Positions 49,407 through 60,584 of a stretch of DNA of 64,000 nt are shown here, piece after piece (the first letter of the stretch is position 1; the number at the start of each line of letters is the position of its first letter). The notes beneath the pieces are model-generated. The model searched no databases, had not been told where the DNA came from, and saw only the letters and a list, made by a program, of their open reading frames with translations. This DNA is from Calvatia gigantea (taxonomy: Eukaryota; Basidiomycota; Agaricomycetes; Agaricales; Lycoperdaceae): NCBI GenBank assembly GCA_025093985.1, contig JACAAK010000007.1, positions 1,674,001 to 1,738,000 on the forward strand, written 5' to 3'. The position numbers and the translations under genes were made by a program.

Positions 49407-51591
49407 CTTCCCCGATAGGCACGTCGTTTTCGATGAAAAAGGTTTTCACAACGAATGTCTACCACAATCATTTAAAAACCAGTTTGGGTTATTGGGTTTT
49501 TTTTTTTTTTTTTTTGGCCGAGTTGGTGAATTTTGTATGAGATCTTGGACGTTGATATGTTATCCCATCGGGCCTGATCTTCATTTCCTTTCGTCTTTAG
49601 CTTTCGTTCTTCCGTCATCCCTCTTCCTCTGTGCTTTCCTCCTCTTTTTTTTTATCGAGCGTACTGCCTTACCCCAAGCCACGAAATCCCTGGCAAGAAA
49701 TGTGAAAGTCCCGGGGGCTACCGGAACCAACCCCAACGCGGTCTCAAATATTGATATAGGGCCATCTCGCTATCCCATTGTCCCTTCTTCCTTCGTTCCT
49801 TACTCTCGTTCATACAAAGTTGAAATGCCACTGTAACTTTCCATTCCTTGATCTAACGGACCTTACTTTTGTCTATACAGATGTCTTTTCCCGCTTTCTC
49901 CCGCTCCTTCGAGTTATCGTAATTTGGACTTCAATGCATTCTATATTCATTCGGATCGTTATCTAAGTACATAAGTATTAGTTCTGGTTTTGATCTTTCC
50001 CCTCACCCACGCCAACTTCTCCTTTCTTCTCCTTTCTTCTACCCCTGTCTACTCACATCAAGTGATCAATAAGTACCTCCACAATTCAAATCCAAGATCT
50101 TGGGTTCTTGCTTCATGCATTTATTACCGCTCCACCTTGAACTGCAACGACAGCCGACAGAGCCGATGGTTTCCTGAGTTATTACAATCCCTACGGACGG
50201 GAAATACAACGAGGCGTCAAAGTGTCTGGGCATTGTTTGAGTTCCTCAGTACCTTTGCTGGGGCTGCCATAACCCCACAATGGTCACGCAGAATGTTCTG
50301 GGCTTACCAGAGCAACGTCCAGCGCCGCGCTGAGTGAAATAAAATTGAAACGTCAGCAATAAAACCATGAGTAGATGCTCGACTAGCTTCGCGCCCACAA
50401 ATGAAGCCTAATAATGGGCGTCATCCAAAGTACCGTATGTGAGAGCCCCGCCCGGGTCCTCGGACACACTTGTTGAGACCTCTATAGGTATTGCCCCGTT
50501 GTTGGGGTGGGCTGTTCGCGGGTATACTATTAAAGTAAGAACCCAGCTTCGGATCGATGGGTCAATGAACCTTGGGGTGATGGAATCAGTTATTTACTCG
50601 TGGACCATCAATAATATCAATGATTGCAGATAAACCAGGCTGGGGAAAGAGTATACCCATGAGATCTTATTCTCTTCGTGATGCCGTTGTGTGGACTGTG
50701 TGTGGCACAATTTTAATGAGTACCCGGGTTGGTCATCGAGGCGTACTGTCGGTAATTGTGGCGGTGGTAAACTGCCGCAGCAGAGTGCAGAACATTCGAT
50801 TCGTAATGTATAAATTAGGCGAGACGATACCGCCCATCAGTCAGACTTCGAGGGGCCACGACTGTGGGCACGCAGTCAGGCTGTGTAAAAGGAATTCCAG
50901 ATCAAGTAGTAAACAAAAAGGAGTGTCTTACGGTGCGGTGCAAAGCTTCCACCTCGATCCTTCTGATGACACAGCAGCGGCAGGGGCGGGAAGAATTACG
51001 GCATGGACAGAGAGAAAATACTGTTGTGGGTCACTTTATTTACAGATGCTGGAAGATCATTAAAGGGGGTTGGCCTGTACCCCACATGCTAAACATCTCA
51101 CCTGAGACCGATCAGGCCTTTCGATACCCGATACAGGAGTCAATGAAGTTTTTATCCAGGACCTCTGCAGGTAAGTTGCTGCAGCCCGAAACTATTGATG
51201 GAGGTTTCGACCAAATGATTTCAACAATACTTGATCGAATTTGAAACACCGCGTTTAACGCCATTCCTTGTGCTCAACACTTGAGTGATGGAAACGGACG
51301 AAGAAGATTGTCAGATTGAGCAGATCTCATGCCCTCGAGGATTGTCACGGTTTTATCCGCGGGCTAAGGATGTGAGATGAATTGGTCAATCGTGCATCTG
51401 TGCGGCTCCATACAACAGAACATGTTGGAATGATCAGATAACTACCGGGAGTCATATCACTTGCTTGGATGGGGTTTAAAACATATGGCCGAGCGCCTAA
51501 ATGGTTACCACATAAGGAAATAACGGATCGTGGGAAAACGACTGGAGGATTTTGGGCTCACCAAGTACAGTGAAAGGTGTGCAACGACAAC
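49407..51591. other. Gene-poor region of about 2.2 kb
   Basis: The 3' flank of the preceding gene starts with a T19 run (49497-49515). A plus frame at 50864-51244 is open but has no ATG and no recognisable motif. I do not call a gene here. Confidence 0.4.
49497..49515. repeat. T19 homopolymer
   Basis: Nineteen T residues follow the stop codon of the Pro/Ser-rich gene by about 90 bases; likely in its 3' UTR. Confidence 0.9.
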
Positions 51592-52176
51592 ATGAACGTC
51601 AGTCGTGCTCTCTCCTCCTCGCGACCATTTGCTCGTGGCTACGCTACGAAACACTCGAAGAAATTCCCGCGCCCAAAACCCGGCACCGCAGAGCGGCCAG
51701 CGTATCACGCGCCAGACCCACTGTCGAACAGCACAGAGGCTACTATCGTAACACTCGAGGACGAGAATGTGACCTTCATTCACCGACCACCTCCCTCGGC
51801 CACCACACCACACTCATATATCACGGCCCCTGCATCACCACTTCTCACCAGTCAAGTGACGCCCATAGACGGGCCCCTACCGCCATTCGCCCGACCAGGA
51901 CTACAAAAGCAAGTTCCTGAACGTGCTTCGGATGAAGTCGTTGCGAAAATACGCGAGTTGCGGGAAAGTGACCCGGAGAAATACTCACGGGGGGAACTTG
52001 CGAGGATGTTCAATGTCACTCGGTCATTCGTATCAATGGTTGCACCTCTCGATGTCAAGAAGCGCAAGGAGATTACGAGAGGAACGGAGACGGAGCACGC
52101 GGAAGCACGGTCGAAATGGAGTGAGAGGCACTCATTGGTGCAAGCTATTCGCAGAAAGAGGCGTGAACTGTGGTGA
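51592..52176 (+). CDS. MRPL20: Mitochondrial large-subunit ribosomal protein mL58 (MRP-L20)
   Basis: mL58 is a fungal mitochondrial ribosomal protein of the large subunit. It is a single exon of 194 codons from ATG 51592. The N terminus is an Arg/Ser presequence (MNVSRALSSSRPFARGYATK). The MRP-L20 core is IRELRESDPEKYSRGELARM followed by FNVTRSFVSMVAP, matching the family pattern 'DPxKxxRxxLAxxFxxSxxFVSMV'. The C terminus is a basic helix (VQAIRRKRRELW). The stop is TGA 52174-52176. An in-frame opening 15 bases upstream lacks an ATG. Confidence 0.88.
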   Translation: MNVSRALSSSRPFARGYATKHSKKFPRPKPGTAERPAYHAPDPLSNSTEATIVTLEDENVTFIHRPPPSATTPHSYITAPASPLLTSQVTPIDGPLPPFARPGLQKQVPERASDEVVAKIRELRESDPEKYSRGELARMFNVTRSFVSMVAPLDVKKRKEITRGTETEHAEARSKWSERHSLVQAIRRKRRELW

Positions 52177-52450
52177 AGAATTAATTGGCTAGTATTATCC
52201 CAGGATTGCCGACTGCCACTGCGCAATCCTGATAATGATGTGGATGTTCGTGAGCGGGACGGTTCTTCCCGTGATTGGTGGCGGAGTCCCGGTGTCTGAT
52301 TTAGGAAATAGATGGTTCGGAGGCAGCGAGGGAAGGAGAAAGGGGGGATCGACTGTTCAGCCGGCGCCCTCAATTCACATGTGCATTTGAGTAATGACTC
52401 GATCGAATAAATACCCTCTTCTCGTTGGTTTTTTTCTTTGTCTTGTCTCA

Positions 52451-54675
52451 ATGTCTCTCGCCATCGCCGTGCCAGCGGTTGTTCCACGCATTCCACCTTA
52501 TTTCTTCAACACTGACCATCGTCAACGATGCCTCGCCCAGCTCCGAAGCAAGACCACTGGCCTTGAAAAGTATATCTACCTCAATGGCCTCAAGGAACGC
52601 GATCCCAACCTCTTCTACGAGGTCCTGCTTGAGAACATGCTGGAGCTTGTCCCCATTCTTTATACCCCAACTGTCTGTTAGGCCACACTTCTCCTTTTTA
52701 ACCCAACTCAATCGCCTGGTTCTTGCATAGGTCGGTGACGCATGTTCGAATTATTCACACATTTGGAGACGGCCTGAAGGCCTCTACATCTCGATAGAGA
52801 GCATGGGCCATATCCGAGACGTTCTTCGTTCATGGCACACTGGTCCTGCGGCTAGGATCGCCGTCGTGACTGATGGTTGGTGTTTCTCTCTTTCTCCTTT
52901 CTCCGGCTAATTAAACACTGGGGTTTAGGCTCTCGTATTCTTGGTCTAGGAGATCTTGGTGCAAATGGTCTTCCTATTTCCATCGGGAAATTGTACGGTA
53001 TCCCATTTGCACCCTACGTGTCTCCCCTTAATTCTCCATCTTTAGGGACTTATACATTGCCGGAGCCGGAATCAGACCGACCACCACCATCCCCATTTGC
53101 CTCGACTTAGGTACCAACACTCCCAAGTTCCTCGATGACCCCCTTTACCTCGGTGTGCGACACAAACGCCCCGACACAGCCGAGGTCAGATCACATTTTT
53201 GTAGACTTGTGTTAGGTCTGACATCCCCGGTCCAGATGGACGCTTTTATGCAGGAGTTTGTTGACGCTATGAAGGAGGTCTTCCCTCAACTCCTCCTCCA
53301 ATTTGAGGATTTTTCAACGGACAACGCGTTCAGATACCTGGATATGTTCAGGTCAAAGTATCGTGTGTTCAATGACGATGTTGGTACTTTTTTCCCATCC
53401 GACGCCAGTTCCACCACCTGATGTTCGAGTTATACGTACAGATCCAGGGCACAGGTAAGCCTTCAGTGATCGTGAGCAAGCGTGTTTAGGTCCCGGCATT
53501 GACTACTGTCTCATTCAGGTGCTGTGGTGCTCTCTGGCTTCATCAACGCTGCAAAACTTGCTTCACAAGCTGCAGGCACGCATCTACAGGATCAGCGCAT
53601 CTTGTTTTTCGGTGCCGGTTCTGCAGGTATTGGTGTGGCTAAGCAGCTTATGTCTTTTTTTACCTTCCTCGGCCTGACGGAAGAAGAGGCCAGAAGGAGA
53701 GTTTACGTCAGTGTATCCATGCTTCTCGTTCGCTAGGATATCTGACATGCTCCCATAGACTGTTGATTCAAAGGGACTCATCACTGCGGACAGGAAGAAT
53801 CTGCAAGAACATAAGATTTGTCCGTACTTTCCTGTGTTCGGTTCACGTGAGCCAGTGCACTGAATTTTGGTACCAGACTTTGCTCGCAGCGATTACAGCG
53901 GACCCCCTTTGACTGATTTGGTTGACATCATCAACTATGTCAGGCCCACTGCTCTCCTTGGTCTCAGCACTATCCGAGTACGTCGGTTGTTCTGCCCGCT
54001 GGGTGGGTGTTGGAACTAACTACGAACTAGAATGGGTTCTCTGAGGAGGCAGTGAAGCTTATGGCTACTTTCAACAAACGGCCTATCATTTTCCCCCTTT
54101 CCAATCCCATTTCTCTCAGTGAGGCCGACTACACCGATGCTATCAAGTGGTATGTTCACTTTCTCTTGAACAATTGTTATTTCCATGCAAAGTGTTTTGG
54201 TAGGACAAAAGGTTCTGTTGTGTTCGCCTCCGGCAGCCCATACAAGCCCGTTGAGTTCGAGGGCAAGGTGTATGAACCCGGACAGGGCAACAACATGTAC
54301 ATATTCCCCGGTCTCGGATTGGGTACAATTCTCGCCAAAGCCAGACATGTCACAGATTCCATGGTTGAGCAAGCATCCATCGCTCTCTCAGACTCTCTAG
54401 CACAAGAGGAGAAGGATGCTGGCCTGATATATCCTCGCCTCATGCGCATCCGCGATATTTCTGCAGAGATTGCTCTTGCTGTTATTCGGGCTGCTCAAAA
54501 AGATGTTAGTGATTTCTGGGTGCAAATCAAATACACATACTCACCTCAAACCTGTTCCCCGTCTTAGGGCGTCGATGAGAATACTCTCTTCCGCAACTTG
54601 TCTGATGGTGCTCTACTAGAAGTCGTTAAATCCAAGCAATGGCAACCTCCTAGCCACCGCCCGCCGCATTTGTAG
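52451..54675 (+). CDS. NAD(P)-dependent malic enzyme
   Basis: Malic enzyme decarboxylates L-malate to pyruvate with reduction of NAD(P). About ten exons cover the standard core: KTTGLEKYIYLNGLKERDPN, VPILYTPTV (donor GTCTGT) joined to GDACSNYSHIWRRPEGLYIS, then RILGLGDLGANGLPISIGKL and AGAGIRPTTTIPICLDLGTN. Further on are LQFEDFSTDN, VFNDD joined to IQGTGAVVLSGF, the dinucleotide site FFGAGSAGIGVAKQL, LSTIRNGFSEEAVKLMA, PLSNPISLSEADYTDAIKW, and FPGLGLGTILAKARHVTD. TAG 54673-54675. The N terminus is unusual: the family block around 'GTAFTxxER..GL.GLLP' is missing, and ATG 52451 (MSLAIAVPAVVPRIPPYFFN) leads straight to RQRCLAQLRSK. An in-frame ATG at 52394 would add a hydrophobic leader. Compartment and cofactor cannot be settled. 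Confidence 0.88.
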
Positions 54676-54818
54676 CCCCTCTTGGGAGGTTTTCTAAGTA
54701 TTAGGTCTCACTTCTCTTTGTGCATCGCTCCTTCGGTCGTTACCCGAATTCGGCTACCACTATGTCCACTTCCTTTTTCCTAGTGTGCGTGTGTGTTCCT
54801 TTTTGAACTTGTCATCAT

Positions 54819-56821
54819 TTATGCATCTATTGCTGTACCGATATCGACAATGCTATCAATCTGCGTGTTATCTAGGCCTTTTGCACGTGTAAAGCTACCT
54901 TGCGTGGCTATCCGCCCGACGGCATTTCCGCCACCCTTGTTTTGTTTCCATTGCCCAATGGAGTAACGGTGATTGACACCTTTGAGGGTCGGAAGGCAAG
55001 TTGCGCTTCCGCAAGCACCCGTCTGAGGCATGGGTAAAAGGTAGATAACTTCTTTCACACGAGAGTGAAGGAGTGCCATGCCGCACATGACACAAGGCTC
55101 GTGAGTGGTAAATAGTGTGAGTGAGGTGAGAAGGTAGTTTGATCCGTTCGTTATGTCGCTGTCGCCATTATTTTCTGACGAATCTTGCACATCTCGGCCT
55201 ACTTGCTGAGTTAATGGTACCGAGGCCGAGGCACGAAGATCCGCTACCGCACGTATTGCGTTCATTACTGCGTGACGGAGCGGATGGCCGGATGATATAC
55301 GAGTATCATGCGCCAAGAACTCCTTTGGACTCTCCCTAGATAGCTCTGAGTTGGGATTTCCCATGGTCCGAGTTTCTTCGTAAGGAGTAGGGATATGTGC
55401 AGCAATAGGAAGCTGTGGTCGGAAGTTTTAGGAACATTGAGTTAGAGGTATCCAAGGAATGGGAAGAATTGAGGAGAAAGGTCTTGGGATCAATGATTGT
55501 AATAATAGCCTGAGGTCACGCACACACCTCTCCACCGCGGTGTGCTTCGACCGCAGCTTGTATTGTCTTCTGCATAGAGCGCCAAGCCCACTCGGTTTTT
55601 CCGCGACTCCATCTTTCCTGTTCGCCTTTCCTTCGTGGAGTGTACGTCGTTGGCCATAAGGCGGTTTTGAGAGTGAGCTGGATTGGGGTGGTGGCTGATG
55701 ATGCCGGAACGGTATGGAGGTATGGAGGAGGGAAAACGAGTTCGTGAGGGAGAGACGGCGGATCAAGCGGGAAGGCGGACTGGGACGCGAGGAGGAAGGT
55801 TGCTGTATCATTCTGTTTTCGAATCCGTTTAAGGTGTGCGAGTTCGGGTGTGTTAAGATTAGTTTGTTTTAGCCATCTATAAGGAGGTAAATCATTCACA
55901 GTGGGGGGTATGTCTAAGTTTTTCAAGTATACCTGAGAAGAGTTGTTATAAATTTTTGGTTGGGTACATCAACTACCCATACGCGAACTGGGGAAAAAGG
56001 TTCTAGCACGAGCCCCTCTTAAACCAGTTGTAAACTTACTTGTGCGGACTGATTCTGGTTCCTCTTCTTCTGGAGGCGGTTTGTACCTGGTGAATGGCAG
56101 ATCTTCTTCAGAAACGAGTTCCTCTGAGTTAGTCAATGCGGGTGAATTAGCCCAAGAGACTGCCTCTGTCAGCTTGCCGTGGTCAACAGCGGATAGGCCG
56201 CCCCAGCCATCTTCTTCATATACTCGATTATCACCACCGCTGGATGTAGAGCCCTCCGGAGAAAACCATAGTTTGTGACCATAGAATATGCATAGCTCTT
56301 CTTCGGGTTCGATGTCTCGAGTCGTCACATAGCAGATGGAGTCGGTTAATGTGTCGCGGGTATAAGAGAGATTCGGATGATCAGAGTGATTAAACAGTGA
56401 GCCTTGTGCCGAGTTTCAATATCCTACGGTGTACCATTAACACGCCAGGAAAGCCGTACCGAGTCCCAGGGCAAGTGCCATTCGGCCATCTGGCCAGATG
56501 AAGGGATAATGATCAAGAACGGTATGCTTCCCTGTTAGGAGGGTTGGACTAGTCGGTAGGGATAGAAGGGCGACCATTAGATACATTACCGTGCTCCTCA
56601 TACTCTGATTTTGAGAATAATAAGACTGGGCTGATGTCGATGGTGGTGTTCCGTGAAATTGGTTTTGAAGCTGTGGGTGCTGCCTTAGGGGATAATCCGC
56701 CAAAACTTGACATGCAGAACAGACCGTAGACACCCCTTCCTTTCGCCGCTGAGACCTTGATTACGCATCCTGTTGTATTGAAGTGCTTAGGACCAGGAGA
56801 AAGATCAGCGGAATTGGACAT
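54819..56821 (-). CDS. TAD3: SET-domain / tRNA adenosine deaminase subunit Tad3 fusion
   Basis: Tad3 pairs with Tad2 to deaminate adenosine-34 to inosine in tRNA anticodons. The C-terminal half shows the deaminase fold: HPLRHAVMNAIRAV, where Val replaces the catalytic Glu as is normal for Tad3, and the zinc site FTTHEPCVMCGMALLHSRVK, preceded by HLKRIRKQND. The N-terminal half, from ATG 56819-56821, is a SET domain: KVSAAKGRGVYG, TTIDISPVLLFSKSEYEEHG, KHTVLDHYPFIWPDG, GSLFNHSDHPNLSY (NHS motif), and DIEPEEELCIFYGHKLW. The SET part joins the Tad3 part through an in-phase 52-bp intron (56039-55988) into RVWVVDVPNQKFITTLL, which aligns with the Tad3 N terminus. No ATG starts Tad3 separately. About 55920 the frame must shift to continue as LKNLDIPPTVNDLPP. 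The stop is TAA 54819-54821. Confidence 0.82.
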
Positions 56822-56853
56822 TGGAGGAAATGAATGTATTTGAGTTGTGATCC

Positions 56854-56885
56854 GCCGTTGGAGTGGTCAGCCGTTGGAGTGGTCA
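56854..56885. repeat. 16-bp tandem duplication upstream of SET-TAD3
   Basis: Two exact copies of GCCGTTGGAGTGGTCA stand head to tail, starting 33 bases before the SET-TAD3 start codon. They are probably in its promoter or 5' leader. Confidence 0.9.
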
Positions 56886-56890
56886 CCAAC

Positions 56891-56923
56891 GCTAAGAAAT
56901 GCGTGACGGCGACACGTCCTTAG
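56891..56923. repeat. Left hairpin repeat flanking the element
   Basis: It contains CGTGACGGCGACACGTCCTTAG (56902-56923), identical to 58089-58110. With the preceding CTAAG it can fold into an imperfect hairpin. Confidence 0.85.
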
Positions 56924-56978
56924 GCCTTAGGTCTTACTACTTAGGGCACTCTTAGGGCCTCTAGCGTCAGACTTCTCT

Positions 56979-58065
56979 CACGGCCCAAATAAGGAGAAAT
57001 GTCACGCGTCCGAGAACCTTTGATGGCATTTCCCACACCTCTGATGTCTTTCCATACTACCGTTATTCACTTGTTGGTCCCTTTTCCGATAGTTTCAGTC
57101 TCATTCCTTCCACACCACATGTTTTCAGGTATAAATTTGCAAATCTGTGTGCTAGTATCTTCTTTCCATGTTTCTGAATTTTTTGGGATTTTATCTTAAC
57201 TGATGACTACGTCGGAGCGATTCCGGTGAGACAAGTCAAAGTGTTCACTTGTTGGACCCCTGGTGTCACGAGCATGTCACAACTGTCTGAGGCGGTTCAC
57301 AGTGCAACTTAAGTGTCCAGATTTGTCACGCTCATAACCTTTCTGATGACTAAACCTCAATTGATGAGACACTCAGTTAACTTGTAAAGCTGGAATATTG
57401 CAAGCATGTTTACAGATACAGTCTTCATCCTTGCAAGGAAGAACCAAGCCAAAAGCTTAGCAGGATCAGAAGGGATCCGAGGGACCAGTGGCGAAATTCC
57501 CACCTCATGAGCCACCTTTTGTGACAATTATTTTTTTCCTGGCTCTCCACTGAGGCTTTTCTGAAATTAATTTACACAGTTACATTCCCTTGTATTAGAT
57601 GTACATACATGTCAGATATTGAGCCAGTACATATAGCAGGGGAGGAGATACTGCAGGGGGTCCAACAATGGGTACGGGTCCAACAAGTGAACAATGATAG
57701 TATGCCAGATCTCGTCCTTGTCGGGTTTTCCAATCACAAAGACATGTTTCTTACCTCTGAAATTCCATTGTAAATACTGGTGTAATAAGAACTTTATAGT
57801 GATTATATTTCACAGGAGTTCTCTATGCCAACCTCTGTATCTTCTTACTCACGCAGAAATCGGTTCATTGCAGTTGTCCCAACTCCCATAAATGTGGTAG
57901 CTACAGTGTATTGGTCTTGTACAACTATATGATGTATTTACGTGCGAAAATATGAGGTCCCAACATGTTGCAGTAGGACTTTACACTGAAACCTCAATCC
58001 AAGCAGTGTGGGGAAAGCCATCAAAGGTTCTCAGACGCGTGGTATTTCTCCTCATTTGGGCCGTG
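56979..58065. mobile_element. Non-coding terminal-inverted-repeat element (MITE-like)
   Basis: The two ends, 56979-57038 and 58006-58065, are inverted copies of each other over 60 bases with about six mismatches. Each begins CACGGCCCAAAT when read inward. The 1.09-kb interior has no coding potential: no transposase motif, AT-rich, with direct word repeats. This is the structure of a non-autonomous DNA transposon. Outside it, imperfect 33-base direct copies of a hairpin-forming sequence lie at 56891-56923 and 58078-58110. They suggest the true ends are somewhat further out, or that the element sits in an older repeat. No target-site duplication could be fixed. Confidence 0.65.
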
Positions 58066-58077
58066 GGGGAAGCCCAC

Positions 58078-58110
58078 ACTAAGGGACACGTGACGGCGAC
58101 ACGTCCTTAG
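58078..58110. repeat. Right hairpin repeat flanking the element
   Basis: Carries the second copy of the 22-base sequence (58089-58110), again preceded by CTAAG to form a hairpin. It lies about 100 bp upstream of the ALG7 start codon and so within its promoter. Confidence 0.85.
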
Positions 58111-58204
58111 TGCACAACCGAAACGTGCCAGTCGTTTGTCGCCTGTTTCTACTCTCCTCCATGTCGTTGTTGCATTGATCGTCTGAGCCTAACCTCATAC
58201 CGAA

Positions 58205-59989
58205 ATGTCGACCATGGCGCTCAAACCTAGGCCGCTATCCACTGTTCTTCTTGTTGGACTGGTTCCAGTTGCATCCTGGTTCATTGCGCGACCCTTGCTC
58301 GATCCAATACCACCGTTACCAGCATTATATGCTTCTTTTGGGATGTCGATACTTGCCTTCTTGGCCACCATCCATCTTATACCGCGCCTTGGTCCTGCTT
58401 TTATTAATGCCCGCCTAAAAGGAAATGATTTACTGAAAATATACAATGATCCAATGTGCGTAAAACTATCACTGTTACATTGGGGTTTTCGGTTGGTTAA
58501 TGTGGATCTGCCTCTAGTCCAGAGAGCATGGGACTCGTGTGCGCTGCAATATACATCATAATTTTAATGCTCTTCATCCCGTTTGCGTTTTCAACCTCCA
58601 TTATGCATCGTGCGACAACGGGTCAGCAATTAGAGGGCATCAATGTCGTCGATTTCCCTCATCACCAGGTGTGTGGCTTCGTGCCTTATGGTGCAAATTT
58701 GTGTCTCAGCAATCTTCAAAGCTCTCCGTTTATCTTTCCTCCCTTCTTTCACTGCTAACGGCGACGATGCTGGGCTTCCTCGATGATGTGTTTGATATCC
58801 GTTGGAGGCATAAATTGCCAGTACCCATAATCGCATCTATTCCCCTCTTGATGGTTTATTATGCAGAGCGAGGCAGCACCCATGTTGTCGTGCCACTGCC
58901 TCTCAGGTCTTTCTTTGGGGCCCTTCTCAATCTTGGTATGGTTCTTCGTGGGTCACTATTGCACTGGGCTAATTGTTGCGACATAGGACCCTTGTACTAT
59001 ATATACATGTTCTTGTTATTGACCTTCACGACTAATAGCATCAACATCCTTGCTGGCATCAATGGTTCTGAAGTCTCCCAGGCGCTCATTATCGGGTTAT
59101 CTGTCATTATGAACGACCTTCTATATCTCCCGTGGCCGATCGACTTTAGGGTTCCCCTACACCTTCTCGGGAACAAGGCCGAAGTCGAGTTCGGGGGCGT
59201 TTGGAGTGCTGGAATGTCGTATGGCAGCCGTGAACTGGTTGAACGCCACCTATTTAGCCTGTATTTCATGCTTCCCCTCGTTGCAATCTGCACCGGTTTT
59301 ATGTATCATAATTGGTATGATTCTTTAACCACGTTCCTAGGGTGTTGTTTGACTAAATACCTGTAGGTATCCTGCACGCGCTTTTCCTGGTGACACCTTG
59401 TGCTATGTTACCGGCATGGCATTTGCGGTCGTCGGAATCCAAGCCCACTTCTCCAAAACATTGCTGCTGTTTTTCATTCCTCAGACCTTCAACTTCCTGC
59501 TTTCCTGTCCGCAATTGTTTGGTCTTGTCCCTTGCCCCCGGCACAGAGTACCAAGGTGAGCCGGTTCCTGAAAATGATTTTCGCATCTAAAAATATGATT
59601 ACACCCGTGTAGGTTTGACGCAAATACCAACCTCCTATATCCTTCCAAAGCGATTTTTGAGAAGCCACCGTCACGACTGACGACATATGTTCTCCACACT
59701 TTTGCTACTTTTGGCCTGACGGACCTCACCGTGCATCCCACGAGTGGGATAATCCTGGAGGCAACAAATCTGACTATTCTAAATTTCTTCCTTGTTCGCT
59801 TTGGTCCGATGAATGAGAAACGACTGGTGCAAGTTTTGATGTGTTCCCAGGTCTGTGAAATTATGATAATCTTTGTTGAGTTATCAGGCCATTGACACTC
59901 TGTCTTTGTAACAGATTGCAGGGAGTATTGTGGCGTTTGTCGTCCGTTATGGTCTCGCTGGGCTATTGTATGACGGTGATCGACGTTAA
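58205..59989 (+). CDS. ALG7: UDP-GlcNAc:dolichyl-phosphate GlcNAc-1-P transferase Alg7
   Basis: Alg7/DPAGT1 catalyses the first step of N-glycan precursor synthesis at the ER membrane: transfer of GlcNAc-1-phosphate from UDP-GlcNAc to dolichyl phosphate (the tunicamycin target). ATG 58205 leads into the first membrane helices ([40 protein letters not shown]). Further exons give [20 protein letters not shown], the catalytic [34 protein letters not shown] (substrate-binding Asn/Asp loop), CTGFMYHNW joined to [40 protein letters not shown], and a C-terminal part ending [15 protein letters not shown] 59987-59989. Membrane segments alternate as expected. About seven introns. ATG 58214 is a possible alternative start. 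Confidence 0.92.
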
Positions 59990-60584
59990 TTAGTGCATAG
60001 ACAGCGCGATCCGAGTAGACCCTTGACTGGTGTCTGTCAATTTGACATACGTACACTGGGCAGGCGAAACTGTCTGTTTTGGAAGATGTCGGGTAGCAGA
60101 ATTCCAATCCGATTGGCTGGAAATTGGTTGGCGCTAACAGTCGAACCAGCTTGGCACCCCTGTATGCTACTAGGACCCTCTCATGCAACCTGGCTGGCCG
60201 CAGATATTTACCGCAGAAAATCCGCATAAGCCAAAGCCGATCATGACAACATTATTGAGTGTTGATTGGAGCGAGGAGATAATGCGTACATAGGGAGAGT
60301 AATGAAGTTACACGTCAGTATAAGCTGCGATTAGGTTACGGTCCCCACCAAATTTATCAACTTTGGCGCGGGTTTAGTATATTTGGATGAGGGGATAGGA
60401 GGGAGGCCGACGGGTTTAAAAAGAGTCACCCGCACAGTAGACGCCGCGTTGGTTCGGGAGAAATCACATGTCCCTTAGCCAGCTGGCCCGGAGAATGTGA
60501 AAGTGTATTGGATTCAGAGACGCGGAGATATGTTATATACTGGCCATTTCCTTTCTGCATTCCATTCCCGTAATCCATCCCACC
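59990..60584. promoter_or_regulatory. Isocitrate lyase upstream region
   Basis: About 600 bp with no gene. It holds TATA-like words near 60414 (TTTAAAAAG) and 60529 (TTATATAC) ahead of the isocitrate lyase start. Carbon-source control is typical for this gene but no specific operator was identified. Confidence 0.4.

Noticed and set aside
50864..51244. Plus-strand open frame of about 126 codons
   Set aside because: No ATG at the start, no recognisable motif, no splice partners; probably chance in a gene-poor block.
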